DNA of 64,000 bases from Clostridia bacterium (lineage in GTDB: Bacteria > Bacillota > Clostridia > Oscillospirales > CAG-272), in NCBI GenBank assembly GCA_017399305.1, contig JAFQDK010000009.1, positions 124,001 through 188,000 of the forward strand. The letters run 5' to 3'. Positions within the stretch are counted from its first letter, which is position 1, and each line of letters opens with the position of its first letter. This document shows, piece by piece, positions 25,019 through 34,308 of the stretch. The notes below the pieces were generated by a model. That model was not told the origin of the DNA and made no database searches. It saw only the letters and a program-made list of their open reading frames with translations. A program made the position numbers and the translations under genes.

Positions 25019-25899
25019 GACGCATAGCAGATTCTTTTGTTCAGGCATTCAAGGGTATGTTCCGTAACGGAATAGTCACCTTTGTCAGCATTTTTGTCCT
25101 GATAAGCTGTCTTGTATTTGTCGGCAGCTTTGCTCTTATCTCTGTAAATATTGATTATAATTTGTCCGAAATCACTGAGCTCAACGAGATTGAGGTCTTT
25201 CTTGACTACGACCTTGATGACGCGGCAGCTCTTGATATACAAAAACAGATCGAGGCACTTGACAACGTGACCAGAACTGAATTTACCTCAAAAGAGGAAG
25301 GTCTTGAAGAGGTAAGGGATAAGTTTACGGGCTGGGAAGAAGTTCTTGACAATATCAGTGAAGAAGAAAACCCCATTCCGTATAGAATCCGTGTGTTCTA
25401 TGCAGATAATGCTGAGGTCACTTCGCTTGACTATGATCTGAAAGCTATTGAAGGGGTACGTTCTGTAAACAGCCGCTTTGACATCGCGGCTTCTATTGAG
25501 TCGTTGCAGAACGGAATTTCAATGGTGTTTGTGTGGTTCACCGTTCTTTGCACAGTGGTTTGTATGTTTGTTATCGTCAACACCATCAAGCTTTCTGTAT
25601 ACTCAAGACGTGAAGAAATCACTATCATGCGCTATATCGGCGCAAGCCGTTCTTACATAGCGGCACCGTTTGTGCTTGAAGGGGCATTCATCGGCATTAT
25701 TGGTGCCGTATGTGCATTCTTTATTGAAAAACTCATCTATTCTGCGCTCATGGGCTTTGTTGCTGAAGAGATGGGAATGGTAAAACTTTATGCATTTGCT
25801 GAGAAGTCGCCCATGTTGCTTGCGATTTTCCTTGGAATCGCGCTTTTCACAGGCGTTGTGGGCAGCCTTGTGTCTCTCGGCAAGTATGTTGAGGTTTAA
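25015..25899 (+). CDS. ftsX: Cell division protein FtsX
   Basis: 294 residues with four membrane helices (about 22-45, 170-192, 217-240, 264-288) and an extracellular domain between the first two (about 50-165). The FtsX/MacB-type C-terminal region shows VNTIKLSVYSRREEITIMRY. The probable start is the GTG at 25015 within GTGA, preceded by GGAGGTGACGTACA. It passes the FtsE ATPase signal to the extracellular coiled-coil hydrolase encoded next. Confidence 0.96.
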   Translation: MRRIADSFVQAFKGMFRNGIVTFVSIFVLISCLVFVGSFALISVNIDYNLSEITELNEIEVFLDYDLDDAAALDIQKQIEALDNVTRTEFTSKEEGLEEVRDKFTGWEEVLDNISEEENPIPYRIRVFYADNAEVTSLDYDLKAIEGVRSVNSRFDIAASIESLQNGISMVFVWFTVLCTVVCMFVIVNTIKLSVYSRREEITIMRYIGASRSYIAAPFVLEGAFIGIIGAVCAFFIEKLIYSALMGFVAEEMGMVKLYAFAEKSPMLLAIFLGIALFTGVVGSLVSLGKYVEV

Positions 25900-25951
25900 A
25901 CTTTTATTTGTTCGTCTTTTTTCGGCTTTTTAATTGAAATGAGGTGCTAAA

Positions 25952-27316
25952 ATGAAAAAGGTACTTAGAAACCTTTTGTGTCTGTGGCTTTCTACACTTA
26001 TGCTTGCAGGCGCAGCAATGACAGCCGTATTCGCAGCAAAATCCGACTATTCAAACAATTCACAGGTTAAAACTTACAAAAACAAGATTGCCAATCTTGA
26101 AAAAGAACAGGCCGAGCTTAAGAGCAGACTTGAAAGTGTTCAGGATGAGCTTTATACTGCACAGCAGCAGTCTGCCGATATCGGTAAGCTTATAGACAAC
26201 ACTAATGAGCAGATTGACGTAACTAACGCTTTGCTTGAAGATCTTAGAAAGAGCATCGATGAAAAGCAAGCGCAGATTGATGATACTGTAGAAAAGATTG
26301 GTGAGACCGAAGTTGAAATTGAAGATACCAAGGATAAGTTCTTTGATCTTGTTCGCGCACAGTACGAGAACGGTCAGCCCTCTATCCTTGAGGTAATTTA
26401 TGACTCTGACGGAATTTCGGATATGCTTTCAAGCATTCAGTATACCGGCAGTATCATGGATTATAATCAGAAGCTTCTTGATAAATTCAACGGCCAGAAA
26501 GAGGAGCTGACAACTCAGCAGACCGCACTTGAAGCGGCGAAGGCAGAACTCGAAGAGGATGAGGCTGCTCAGGTTGAGTATGAGGAAGAACTTGTTGCAA
26601 AGCAGGCAGAGCTTGAGTATCAGAAGGGCGTTCAGGATAAACTTATTACTGCCCTTGAAATGACTGAGGATGAGATTCAGGCTGAGTATGATGCGGCAAG
26701 AGCTGCAGAAGCTGCTGAAAACGATCGTCTTGAGGAGTTCCTTGCACAACTTGCGGCAGAAGAGGCTGCAAGAGAAGCGGCTGCAAAAGCAGCAGCTGAA
26801 AAAGCTGCACGTGAAGAAGCAGCTAAGAATAATAAAGACAATACTCCTACGAACAATACCGGTGATAAGGAAACAGGAAGAAATACCAACACCAACACCG
26901 GCGGTAAGCTTGGCTGGCCGGTAAATAAGAGCATTAAATACATCAGCAGTTATTATGGCTGGAGATCCTATTACTACAGAGGCAGAAAGGTTACCGATTT
27001 CCACATGGGAATTGATATTCCTGCAGCGGTAGGCACAGATATATATGCGGCTGAGGGTGGAACGGTAGTTCTCTCCCAGTGGCATTACAGCTACGGTAAT
27101 TACATGATAGTAGACCACGGCGGCGGAGTTTCTACATTGTATGCACATTGCAGCAAGCTTTTAAAGAAAGTTGGCGCTAAGGTTTCTAAGGGAGATCACA
27201 TCGCAGAGATGGGATCTACAGGTAGCTCCACAGGATCGCATCTGCATTTTGAGGTGCGCGTAAACGGTAAGCACACAAATCCGCTTTCCGGAGGCTGGAT
27301 CGTTCAGCCTAAGTAA
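25952..27316 (+). CDS. Murein hydrolase activator / M23 peptidase with long coiled coil (EnvC/PcsB-like)
   Basis: 454 residues: a signal peptide (about 1-29), a long coiled coil (about 40-290) rich in Glu, Lys, Ala and Gln, a Thr/Asn-rich linker, and a C-terminal LytM/M23 domain. The metallopeptidase motifs are DFHMGIDIPAAVG (Zn ligands H and D) and GSTGSHLHFEVRVNG. In Firmicutes such proteins are recruited by FtsX through the coiled coil and cleave septal peptidoglycan; the position directly after ftsX supports that partnership. Confidence 0.93.
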   Translation: MKKVLRNLLCLWLSTLMLAGAAMTAVFAAKSDYSNNSQVKTYKNKIANLEKEQAELKSRLESVQDELYTAQQQSADIGKLIDNTNEQIDVTNALLEDLRKSIDEKQAQIDDTVEKIGETEVEIEDTKDKFFDLVRAQYENGQPSILEVIYDSDGISDMLSSIQYTGSIMDYNQKLLDKFNGQKEELTTQQTALEAAKAELEEDEAAQVEYEEELVAKQAELEYQKGVQDKLITALEMTEDEIQAEYDAARAAEAAENDRLEEFLAQLAAEEAAREAAAKAAAEKAAREEAAKNNKDNTPTNNTGDKETGRNTNTNTGGKLGWPVNKSIKYISSYYGWRSYYYRGRKVTDFHMGIDIPAAVGTDIYAAEGGTVVLSQWHYSYGNYMIVDHGGGVSTLYAHCSKLLKKVGAKVSKGDHIAEMGSTGSSTGSHLHFEVRVNGKHTNPLSGGWIVQPK

Positions 27317-27326
27317 TTTCCCACCG

Positions 27327-27353
27327 CTGTTTTGTTGCATGGCGACAAAACAG
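27327..27353 (+). other. Intercistronic hairpin before the S41 protease gene
   Basis: CTGTTTTGT (27327-27335) and ACAAAACAG (27345-27353) form a perfect 9-bp stem just before the AAAGGA ribosome binding site. There is no T-run, so it is more likely a processing or stability element than a terminator. Confidence 0.4.
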
Positions 27354-27371
27354 AGAAAGGATATATTTTAA

Positions 27372-28712
27372 ATGACAAAGAGAATATCGGTATGGCTGAC
27401 GGTGGTATTGATAATACTCACTTCGGTCATCACCTTTCAGCTTACGGTCATCTTCGGCAGTGCGTTTGTACGGGATAATTCTCTCGGCAGCCTGTCCCCA
27501 AATGATCGCTTCGGCAACACTACTACTTCTGATACGGTTCCGACCGATACAAATGTTCCCGAAGAAACTACAGCTCCTGATGATACCCCAGCAGAGCCAA
27601 AACCTGTTACCGCAAAGGATATAACCGCGGCAGTCAGTGCAAAGATCTCAACTCTTGCGACATATTACGAGCGTTATTATGTAGGCGAACTTGATATTGA
27701 TGCGCTTGTTGAAGGTGCGGCAGAGGGATTTGTTGCATATGTCGGCGATAAGTACGGTCAGTATCACACTGCGGAGGAGTATAAAGAGCTCACAAGCAGT
27801 TACTCCGGCGAATTTGCAGGCATCGGCGTCAGCGTAGTATATAATTCCGATTACGGCGCAATTGAAATACTCAATGTTATGCCTGACAGCCCTGCACTCG
27901 AGGGCGGACTTCTTCCCGATGACCTTATTATCAGTGTCAACGGCGAGAGTGTTATGGCTATCGGCTATAACGAGGCGGTGAACCGTATCCGCGGTGAGAT
28001 TGGAACAAGCGTTCTTCTTACTATCGCACGCGGTGAGAATTATGAGGAACATTTTGATGTAACACTTACTCGCCGCAAGGTTGAGGAGCAGAGTGTTACC
28101 TATGAAGAAATCCCGATAAAAGGGCTTAAACAGCCTGTTGCTTATATCCGCATTACAGATTTTAATGCCAAGACTCCTGAGCAGTTCTCTTCGGCTCTCG
28201 GCGAGGGCAAGACAAACAATGTACACGGATTTATATTTGACCTCCGTAACAACGGTGGCGGAACTCTTGATTCGGTAGTTACCATGCTTGATATGGTGCT
28301 TCCCGAAGGACCCATTGTTCGTATTCAGTACAAGAATGGCGAAGAAAAGGTTTATGAGTCACGTGCAAGCTGCCTTGATGAGCCAATTGTTGTGCTTGTA
28401 AATGGCAATACTGCTTCTGCGGCTGAGCTGTTTGTATCAGCACTTCGCGATTATGGCAAGGCAACTCCTATTATAGGTGAAACCACATACGGCAAGGGTA
28501 CAGTGCAGACTATCGTGCCTCTCATTGACGGTAGCGCGCTTCGTCTTTCCACTTCTATGTATGCTCCTCCTTATTCGGATAACTTCGAGGGTATCGGCGT
28601 TGTTCCGGATATGGAAGTTCCGCTTGCGGATGAGTACAAAAATGTAAATCTTTTCAAACTCGATTTAGAAAATGACGCGCAGCTGCAGGCGGCGGTCCGC
28701 GTCTTCCAATAA
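27372..28712 (+). CDS. S41 family carboxy-terminal processing protease
   Basis: 446 residues: an N-terminal membrane anchor (about 8-28), a Thr/Pro-rich linker, a PDZ domain (about 150-240; GIGVSVVYNSDYGAIEI, SPALEGGLLPDDLIISVNG) and the S41 core. The catalytic serine is in VNGNTASAAELFVSAL and the lysine in GETTYGKGTVQT; FDLRNNGGG is also typical. In B. subtilis a ctp gene likewise follows ftsEX. It probably trims cell-envelope proteins outside the membrane. Confidence 0.95.
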   Translation: MTKRISVWLTVVLIILTSVITFQLTVIFGSAFVRDNSLGSLSPNDRFGNTTTSDTVPTDTNVPEETTAPDDTPAEPKPVTAKDITAAVSAKISTLATYYERYYVGELDIDALVEGAAEGFVAYVGDKYGQYHTAEEYKELTSSYSGEFAGIGVSVVYNSDYGAIEILNVMPDSPALEGGLLPDDLIISVNGESVMAIGYNEAVNRIRGEIGTSVLLTIARGENYEEHFDVTLTRRKVEEQSVTYEEIPIKGLKQPVAYIRITDFNAKTPEQFSSALGEGKTNNVHGFIFDLRNNGGGTLDSVVTMLDMVLPEGPIVRIQYKNGEEKVYESRASCLDEPIVVLVNGNTASAAELFVSALRDYGKATPIIGETTYGKGTVQTIVPLIDGSALRLSTSMYAPPYSDNFEGIGVVPDMEVPLADEYKNVNLFKLDLENDAQLQAAVRVFQ

Positions 28713-28738
28713 TTTTATTAGTAAAGAGGTATACAGCT

Positions 28739-29212
28739 ATGGCAAAGCATATGCATTATACAAAAGAAGGTTATCAGGCTCTCGTTGACGAACTTGAATA
28801 TTTAAAAACTATACGCCGTGCCGAGGTTAAAGAAGCACTTGCAACTGCACGTTCCTACGGCGACCTTTCTGAGAACTCTGAGTACGATGAAGCAAGAAAC
28901 GAGCAGGCGAAGGTTGAGTCCAGAATCACCGAGCTTGAGTCGCTCATTATCCATGCTATCGTTGTTGACGAGTCCGAGATTGACCACTCCAAGGTAAGTG
29001 TAGGCTCTACCGTAAAGGTAAAGTTTAAAGGCTCTAAGGAAGAAAAGGAATACACTCTCGTTAGTACAAACGAGGTTGACTTCTGGAGCGGTAAGATTTC
29101 CGATCAGTCACCAATCGGTGCAGCACTTATCGGCGCACGTGAAGGCGATACAGTTACAGTTGCATCTCCTAACGGCGAGTTCCAGCTTAAGATAGTATCT
29201 GTTACAAGATAA
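28739..29212 (+). CDS. greA: Transcription elongation factor GreA
   Basis: 157 residues, full length. An N-terminal coiled coil contains YQALVDELEYLKTIRRAEV and the acidic tip LSENSEYDEARNEQ, which reaches the RNA polymerase active site to stimulate cleavage of backtracked RNA. The C-terminal domain has VGSTVKVKFKG and SPIGAALIGAREGDTV. Codon use is optimised. lysS follows after 28 bases, a common pairing in Firmicutes. Confidence 0.97.
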   Translation: MAKHMHYTKEGYQALVDELEYLKTIRRAEVKEALATARSYGDLSENSEYDEARNEQAKVESRITELESLIIHAIVVDESEIDHSKVSVGSTVKVKFKGSKEEKEYTLVSTNEVDFWSGKISDQSPIGAALIGAREGDTVTVASPNGEFQLKIVSVTR

Positions 29213-29240
29213 GGCTGAACATTAAAAGAGGACATTTAAA

Positions 29241-30734
29241 ATGGCAGAGAATAATCAGAACAATACAGTTAACAGTACAAGTGAAATTGCGGTTCGCCGT
29301 GAAAAGCTTGCTACTCTTATGGCTGAGGGACGCAATCCCTTTGTCATCACTTCCTTCCCCCAGGATTCATACAGCGAGGATATCAAGGCCTCCTACACCG
29401 AGGGCGAGGAGAAAAATGTAAAAATCGCAGGTCGTATTGTTGCAAAGCGCGTTATGGGAAAGGCTTCCTTTATCCAGGTTATGGATACTAAGGGAAAGAT
29501 CCAGTGCTATGTTACACGCGATGACCTCGGTGAAGAGCAGTATGCATACTTCAAAAAGTATGATGTAGGCGACATCGTTGGTATTGCAGGCTTTGTGTTT
29601 ACCACAAAGACAGGCGAGATAAGCGTTCATGTAAAGGAGATGACACTCCTTTCAAAGTCGCTTCTTCCTCTCCCTGAAAAGTATCACGGTCTTCAGGATA
29701 CCGACCTTCGTTACCGCCAGAGATATGTTGACCTTATCGTAAACCCAGAGGTTAAGCGCAACTTTGTTATCCGTTCGCAGTTTATCAAGCATATGCGTAA
29801 CTATCTTGACAATATGGGCTATATCGAGGTTGAAACCCCTGTACTTAACACTATTGCAGGCGGTGCTTCTGCACGTCCTTTTGTAACTCATCATAATACA
29901 CTTGATATTGATATGTATATGCGTATCGCTACCGAGCTTCCGCTTAAGCGCCTTATCATCGGCGGCATGGACAGAGTGTATGAGATTGGCCGCATCTTCC
30001 GTAACGAGGGTATGGACCCAAGACACAATCCCGAGTTCACTTCTGTTGAGCTTTATCAGGCATATGCTGATTTCCATGATATGATGGATATTGCAGAAGG
30101 TATTTACTCTTCTTTTGCAAAAGAGTATTTCGGCACATACGAGCTTGAGTGGATGGGCGAGAAGATCAATCTTGCTCCCGGTTGGCCCCGTATGACTATG
30201 GTTGAGGCTGTTAAGAAGTATGTCGGCATTGACTTTGGCGCGATTACCGATGATGCAGAGGCAGTTGCTGCTGCGAAGGCTAAGGGCGTTGAGCTTGCCG
30301 AGGCTGCTGAAAAGACATGGGGTAATGCACTCTATGCTTGCTTTGACCAGAGAGTTGAAGAGCATCTTGTTCAGCCTACATTTATTACAATGTATCCTGT
30401 TGAAGTATCTCCTCTTACCAAGAAGTCTCCTGAGGATCCCCGTCTTACAGAGAGGTTTGAGTTCTTCATTTGCCACAGCGAAATGGGTAATGCTTATTCC
30501 GAGCTTAACGATCCGCTTGACCAGAGAGAGCGTTTCATGAAGCAGGTTGAACAGCGCGAGCGCGGTGATGACGAAACAGAAATGCTCGATGAGGATTTTC
30601 TCACCGCTATGGAGTACGGTATGCCTCCTACGGGCGGCATGGGCATGGGCATTGACCGTGCAGTAATGCTCTTTACAAACTCCGATACTATCAGAGAAGT
30701 CATCCTTTTCCCAACGATGAAACCCGAAAACTAA
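29241..30734 (+). CDS. lysS: Lysyl-tRNA synthetase, class II
   Basis: 497 residues. An N-terminal OB-fold anticodon domain (KIAGRIVAKRVMGKASFIQV) precedes the class II core with motif 1 around FVIRSQFIKHMRNYLDNMGY, motif 2 RIFRNEGMDPRHNPEFTSVE and motif 3 GGMGMGIDRAVMLFTN. It charges tRNA(Lys). A GAGG-type site precedes the ATG. The high-expression codon pattern resembles aspS and greA. Confidence 0.98.
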   Translation: MAENNQNNTVNSTSEIAVRREKLATLMAEGRNPFVITSFPQDSYSEDIKASYTEGEEKNVKIAGRIVAKRVMGKASFIQVMDTKGKIQCYVTRDDLGEEQYAYFKKYDVGDIVGIAGFVFTTKTGEISVHVKEMTLLSKSLLPLPEKYHGLQDTDLRYRQRYVDLIVNPEVKRNFVIRSQFIKHMRNYLDNMGYIEVETPVLNTIAGGASARPFVTHHNTLDIDMYMRIATELPLKRLIIGGMDRVYEIGRIFRNEGMDPRHNPEFTSVELYQAYADFHDMMDIAEGIYSSFAKEYFGTYELEWMGEKINLAPGWPRMTMVEAVKKYVGIDFGAITDDAEAVAAAKAKGVELAEAAEKTWGNALYACFDQRVEEHLVQPTFITMYPVEVSPLTKKSPEDPRLTERFEFFICHSEMGNAYSELNDPLDQRERFMKQVEQRERGDDETEMLDEDFLTAMEYGMPPTGGMGMGIDRAVMLFTNSDTIREVILFPTMKPEN

Positions 30735-30750
30735 AAAAATGTAATTAATT

Positions 30751-30780
30751 AATTCCCTGTGGCATTTGCCACAGGGAATT
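30751..30780. other. Stem-loop after lysS, possible weak terminator
   Basis: AATTCCCTGTGGC-attt-GCCACAGGGAATT is a perfect 13-bp stem 17 bases after the lysS stop. The plus strand has no T-run behind it, so termination would be inefficient. Confidence 0.55.
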
Positions 30781-30834
30781 GTTGAATAATAGCGGTCATA
30801 TGATTTTTAACGGTATTTGTTTGGTGGTGATTTG

Positions 30835-31356
30835 ATGAAAAAGGTCTTAAGCATTCTTGGAGTAATCATAGTTATACCAATAGTTTTTGTTGTGTGCATC
30901 GTATATTTGCTTTTTGTTCCGTTTGATATAATCCGTTATCACAGAATGCCGTATTACAAAGATTTTAAGAACAAGTACCGTTTTTTTATTACATCAAGTG
31001 ATGTTGTGAAAATTTATAATCGCATTGCAAAAGAACAGTTGCCTATTGAATATGTCAAAAACAATGATTTTGAATATTTTATAAAAAATGGACAAGTGCT
31101 CTTGTGCGGTTGGGGATATGAAGGATTTGAACAAGTTGACGGCGAATGGTTTTTTGTCTTGGACGGTGAATGTAATACCCAAATGACAATGAAAGAAACC
31201 CTTGAAAATGAAGCAGGTTTGTTAAAGCCTGAACATAGATGCCTACCTGCGAAGTTTCTGGTTTTTTATAATGATATCACCGATGCGGAGATATTTGAGC
31301 AGGCAAAAGAGTGCCCGTATTTTCATTGTGTTTTTTCTGTGGATGAAATTGCATAA
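30835..31356 (+). CDS. Hypothetical membrane-anchored protein
   Basis: About 173 residues. A single N-terminal hydrophobic segment (about 3-28) is followed by a soluble domain rich in aromatic residues (FKNKYRFFITSSD, VLLCGWGYEGFEQVDGEWF). No family is recognised. ATG 30835 is favoured over the TTG at 30817 because GGTGGTGA lies just before it. Codon use is more AT-rich than lysS. It may be cotranscribed with the lipoprotein gene 24 bases downstream. Confidence 0.65.
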   Translation: MKKVLSILGVIIVIPIVFVVCIVYLLFVPFDIIRYHRMPYYKDFKNKYRFFITSSDVVKIYNRIAKEQLPIEYVKNNDFEYFIKNGQVLLCGWGYEGFEQVDGEWFFVLDGECNTQMTMKETLENEAGLLKPEHRCLPAKFLVFYNDITDAEIFEQAKECPYFHCVFSVDEIA

Positions 31357-31380
31357 TAAAACTATAAAAGGAGAAATAAA

Positions 31381-32187
31381 ATGAGAAGTTTAAAGAGTGT
31401 AAGTTTGTTTTTAGCGCTTATTATGGTTTCGATGATATTTGTAGGATGCGGAGAAACTGTAGTAGAACTGCCTGAGCAGATTGTGGAAACGACAACCTAT
31501 AATATAACAGCGGCGGAAACTACTGTGGTTGTCGCACCTGAACAGGTTGCGGTACTTGACACAATTGGAATTGAGTGGATCAGTGATGATACACTTGTTG
31601 TTGGTGAGGATGTCCTTACTGACGAGTTTGACAGAATCATAAGCATTAAAAGCAGATATGAAACTGACGACTGCGAGTATAACGATGACGGATATCTCAC
31701 AAGAGTGAATATTACCAATGATGACGGAAGTGTTGGCTTTGAAGAGTGGACATATGAAAACATGATTCCTGTCAGCGTAAAATATGATCCTAACGACGGT
31801 TTTCATTCTATGAAGGATATTAAAATCGACACAAAGCTTGACAATGACAGAATTGTTGAGTTGATTGAGAATATAACATATACAGATTCTGAGGACGGCA
31901 GTGTCGATAACGGTGTAAACAAATATGAGTACGAGTATGGTGAAGACGACAGAATTGTTTCTGTAAAGTATTATTCTGACGGCGAACTTGATCATGTGAC
32001 AAAGCTTACTTATGATGAAGACGGCAATCTTACGGAATACACAAATGTAGATCCCGAGAATAACAGAGCATATCTCAGCATTAGTTTTACATATAAATTA
32101 GTTGACAAAACCGAGGTTGATCTTGTTGAAAAAGGCTCTTTTGTATACTTCTACAACTTTGAAAACCTTTTGAACTATATACTTTAA
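31381..32187 (+). CDS. Putative lipoprotein with YD/RHS-like repeats
   Basis: 268 residues. A signal peptide ends in the lipobox FVGC (Cys23). After a Thr/Val-rich linker come repeating strand units such as ISIKSRYETDDCEYNDDGYL, YEYGEDDRIVSVKYYSDGEL and LTYDEDGNLTEYTN, which resemble YD/RHS or similar beta-repeat modules of surface proteins. The protein is strongly acidic. Its role is unknown. AAAGGAG precedes the ATG, and a good terminator follows at 32192. Confidence 0.75.
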   Translation: MRSLKSVSLFLALIMVSMIFVGCGETVVELPEQIVETTTYNITAAETTVVVAPEQVAVLDTIGIEWISDDTLVVGEDVLTDEFDRIISIKSRYETDDCEYNDDGYLTRVNITNDDGSVGFEEWTYENMIPVSVKYDPNDGFHSMKDIKIDTKLDNDRIVELIENITYTDSEDGSVDNGVNKYEYEYGEDDRIVSVKYYSDGELDHVTKLTYDEDGNLTEYTNVDPENNRAYLSISFTYKLVDKTEVDLVEKGSFVYFYNFENLLNYIL

Positions 32188-32191
32188 TTAT

Positions 32192-32233
32192 AAAAACTCC
32201 TATGTCAGAAAGAAACAGGCATAGGAGTTTTTT
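32192..32233 (+). terminator. Intrinsic terminator after the lipoprotein gene
   Basis: AAAAACTCCTATG (32192-32204) pairs with CATAGGAGTTTTTT (32220-32233) around a 15-nt loop. Confidence 0.85.
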
Positions 32234-32339
32234 ATCATTTGTATGCTGTTTTATATGGTATTGTTTCATATAATGGAGCAAAAAGGGAGAAAAACCTATT
32301 TATTCTTTTGAAAGTATTTGTTATAATTAAAATAGATTT

Positions 32340-32769
32340 TTGCGCAATGAAATGGAGACTGATTTCCGAAAAAATGCAACAGGGCAGAGCAAAGGCTGTG
32401 TTGAAGGGATCCGTCTTGCGGCAGAGAGAATTACCGACAAGCCCGTGCTTGCCGGTATGATAGGCCCGTATTCTCTTGCAGGCAGACTTATGGATGTAAC
32501 TGAGATCATGTATCTTTGTTATGATGAGCCAGAAACGGTACATAAGGTGCTCAGTAAGGCAACAGCATATCTTATAGAGTATGCAAAAGCATTCAAGGCG
32601 GCTGGCGCATCGGGCATTATGATGGCGGAGCCACTTGTAGGTATTATGAGCCCGACGATGGCAGATGAAATATTCTCTCAAGGCCGCTGCAGCATATCAC
32701 TTCGGCAATGCAGTTGAAATGGAAAAAATGAGTTTTTCAGACTTGCAAAAAACTCGCTTAAATACATAA
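32340..32769 (+). pseudogene. Decayed UroD/MtaA-family (corrinoid-linked methyltransferase) gene
   Basis: One frame encodes the middle of a uroporphyrinogen-decarboxylase-family methyltransferase: GCVEGIRLAAERITDKPVLA, GPYSLAGRLM, then AGASGIMMAEPLVGIMSPTM. At about 32679 the reading frame is lost. In another frame AAAYHFGNAVEMEKM, a segment that belongs about 25 residues further on in the family, follows directly before the sequence degenerates to a stop at 32769. The first ~100 and the last ~80 family residues are absent. MtaA/MtbA-type enzymes move methyl groups to or from corrinoid proteins, which fits the intact corrinoid activator next door. Confidence 0.8.
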
Positions 32770-32828
32770 ACGGTCATAATTTCGTGACATACTTCCGTAT
32801 GGTTTTATTTAATGATTAGGAGTCAGTT

Positions 32829-34247
32829 ATGTCGATATTGACAGTGGCACAAAATGGAATAACAAGGACAATTGTATTCGAAGGCGAAAAGCTTCTCGGC
32901 GATTTGCTCGGCAGTTCGGGTGTGCATATCGATAAGCCTTGCGGCGGACGCGGTGCATGTAAAAAGTGCACGGTGATAGTAGACGGTAAAGAGGAGCTTG
33001 CTTGTCAGTATGTTGTAAGAACAGATGCTGAGGTAATTGTTCCTGATAACAAGGATATCATATCTGTTACAGGTGCTGACGAAAGCGGAGTTGTCACCGA
33101 CAATCTTTGCCTTTGCCTTGACATTGGTACAACAACACTCGCGCTTGCTCTTGTATCGCTTGATGAAAAAAGTATTATTAAAACAAAAACTGCACCTAAC
33201 CCCGAGAGAGAAGTTGGCGCAGATGTAATTTCAAGAATAGAGTACTGTGCTAAAAATGGTGCCGAAGAGCTTCAAAGAATGCTTCTTACCAAGCTTTCGC
33301 AAATGGCTGACGAATTGCTTGTGGAATACAAGGTTACATCAGTAGAGCGCATGTATGTGGCAGGGAACACAACCATGCTTCATCTTTTCTTCGGGATTGA
33401 CGCATCCACGCTTGGTGTAAGTCCGTACACTCCAAAGTTTTTGGAAGAAAAAAGAGTAAAAGGCACAGACCTTGGCTTTGAAAATGTCGGCGAGATTATA
33501 TCTCTTCCGGGTATTTCCGCATTTGTCGGTGCTGACATCGTTTCTGGTCTTGGCTTTGTGGATAAGCCAAGCGGGGATAAGTATTCGTTGCTTATCGACC
33601 TTGGCACAAATGCTGAAATAGTTTTGTTCAATAAAGATAAATATCTGTGTGCTACTGCGGCGGCAGGACCTTGCTTTGAAGGAGCAAATATCTCTTGCGG
33701 CATGAGCGCATCAATCGGTGCGGTCAGCCGCTATAAAGCGGACGGTAGCTATTCAGTGATTGGCGACACAGAACCTGTAGGAATATGCGCAACCGGTCTT
33801 GTAGATATAATCGCAGAACTTGTGCGAAACGGAACAGTTGAAGAAAGCGGATATATGGAGGATGATTTTGCTTTGTCTGAAAATGTCAAAGTGACTCCTG
33901 GGGATATCCGTGAGTTTCAGCTTGCAAAATCTGCAGTAATGTCGGCGATAGAATGTCTTTTAAAGCATGGCGGAGTGCGGTTTGACGATGTTGAAAGAAT
34001 GTATGTCGCAGGCGGTTTTTCTGCACAGTTGAATGTCGGAAATGCGGCATATCTCGGACTTGTGCCGAGAGAGCTGACTGACAGGTTTGTGCCTATAAAC
34101 AATTCAAGCTTGCTCGGAGCGGTCAAATTTGCTTGTGAGCAGAATCAACTTACTGAAATTACAGAGAAAGCAGAATTTATCGATCTTGGTGCTGATAATA
34201 TGTTTTCAGAGTTGTTTTTTGCAAACATGTCGTTTGAACAGGATTAG
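32829..34247 (+). CDS. RACo-like corrinoid reductive activator (2Fe-2S ferredoxin + ASKHA ATPase domain)
   Basis: 472 residues. An N-terminal 2Fe-2S ferredoxin domain has the ligands CGGRGACKKC and a later Cys (ELACQY). The DUF4445/ASKHA part carries LCLDIGTTTLALAL (phosphate 1), YVAGNTTMLHLFFGID, LLIDLGTNAEIVLF (phosphate 2) and MYVAGGFSAQLNVGNAAYLG. Such proteins use ATP to drive reduction of inactive cob(II)amide corrinoid proteins. It is somewhat shorter than typical RACo (~600 residues), lacking the usual linker. The AGGAG site precedes the ATG. The neighbouring methyltransferase is a pseudogene and no corrinoid protein is adjacent, so its partner must lie elsewhere. Confidence 0.88.
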   Translation: MSILTVAQNGITRTIVFEGEKLLGDLLGSSGVHIDKPCGGRGACKKCTVIVDGKEELACQYVVRTDAEVIVPDNKDIISVTGADESGVVTDNLCLCLDIGTTTLALALVSLDEKSIIKTKTAPNPEREVGADVISRIEYCAKNGAEELQRMLLTKLSQMADELLVEYKVTSVERMYVAGNTTMLHLFFGIDASTLGVSPYTPKFLEEKRVKGTDLGFENVGEIISLPGISAFVGADIVSGLGFVDKPSGDKYSLLIDLGTNAEIVLFNKDKYLCATAAAGPCFEGANISCGMSASIGAVSRYKADGSYSVIGDTEPVGICATGLVDIIAELVRNGTVEESGYMEDDFALSENVKVTPGDIREFQLAKSAVMSAIECLLKHGGVRFDDVERMYVAGGFSAQLNVGNAAYLGLVPRELTDRFVPINNSSLLGAVKFACEQNQLTEITEKAEFIDLGADNMFSELFFANMSFEQD

Positions 34248-34263
34248 TTGACACATTAAATAC

Positions 34264-34299
34264 AAACAGCACCTGTGCAAAATGCACAGGTGCTGTTTT
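34264..34299. terminator. Bidirectional terminator between the RACo-like gene and the ABC exporter
   Basis: AAACAGCACCTGTGC-aaaat-GCACAGGTGCTGTTT, a 15-bp stem followed by T. Confidence 0.85.
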
Positions 34300-34308
34300 G
34301 TTACTATT

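Noticed and set aside
24320-25048. 242-codon minus frame opposite ftsE
   Set aside because: Antisense to a gene with all ABC ATPase motifs; an artefact of codon composition.
29652-30476. 274-codon minus frame opposite lysS
   Set aside because: Antisense to class II synthetase motifs; Cys/Leu/Asn-rich low-information translation and no start signal.
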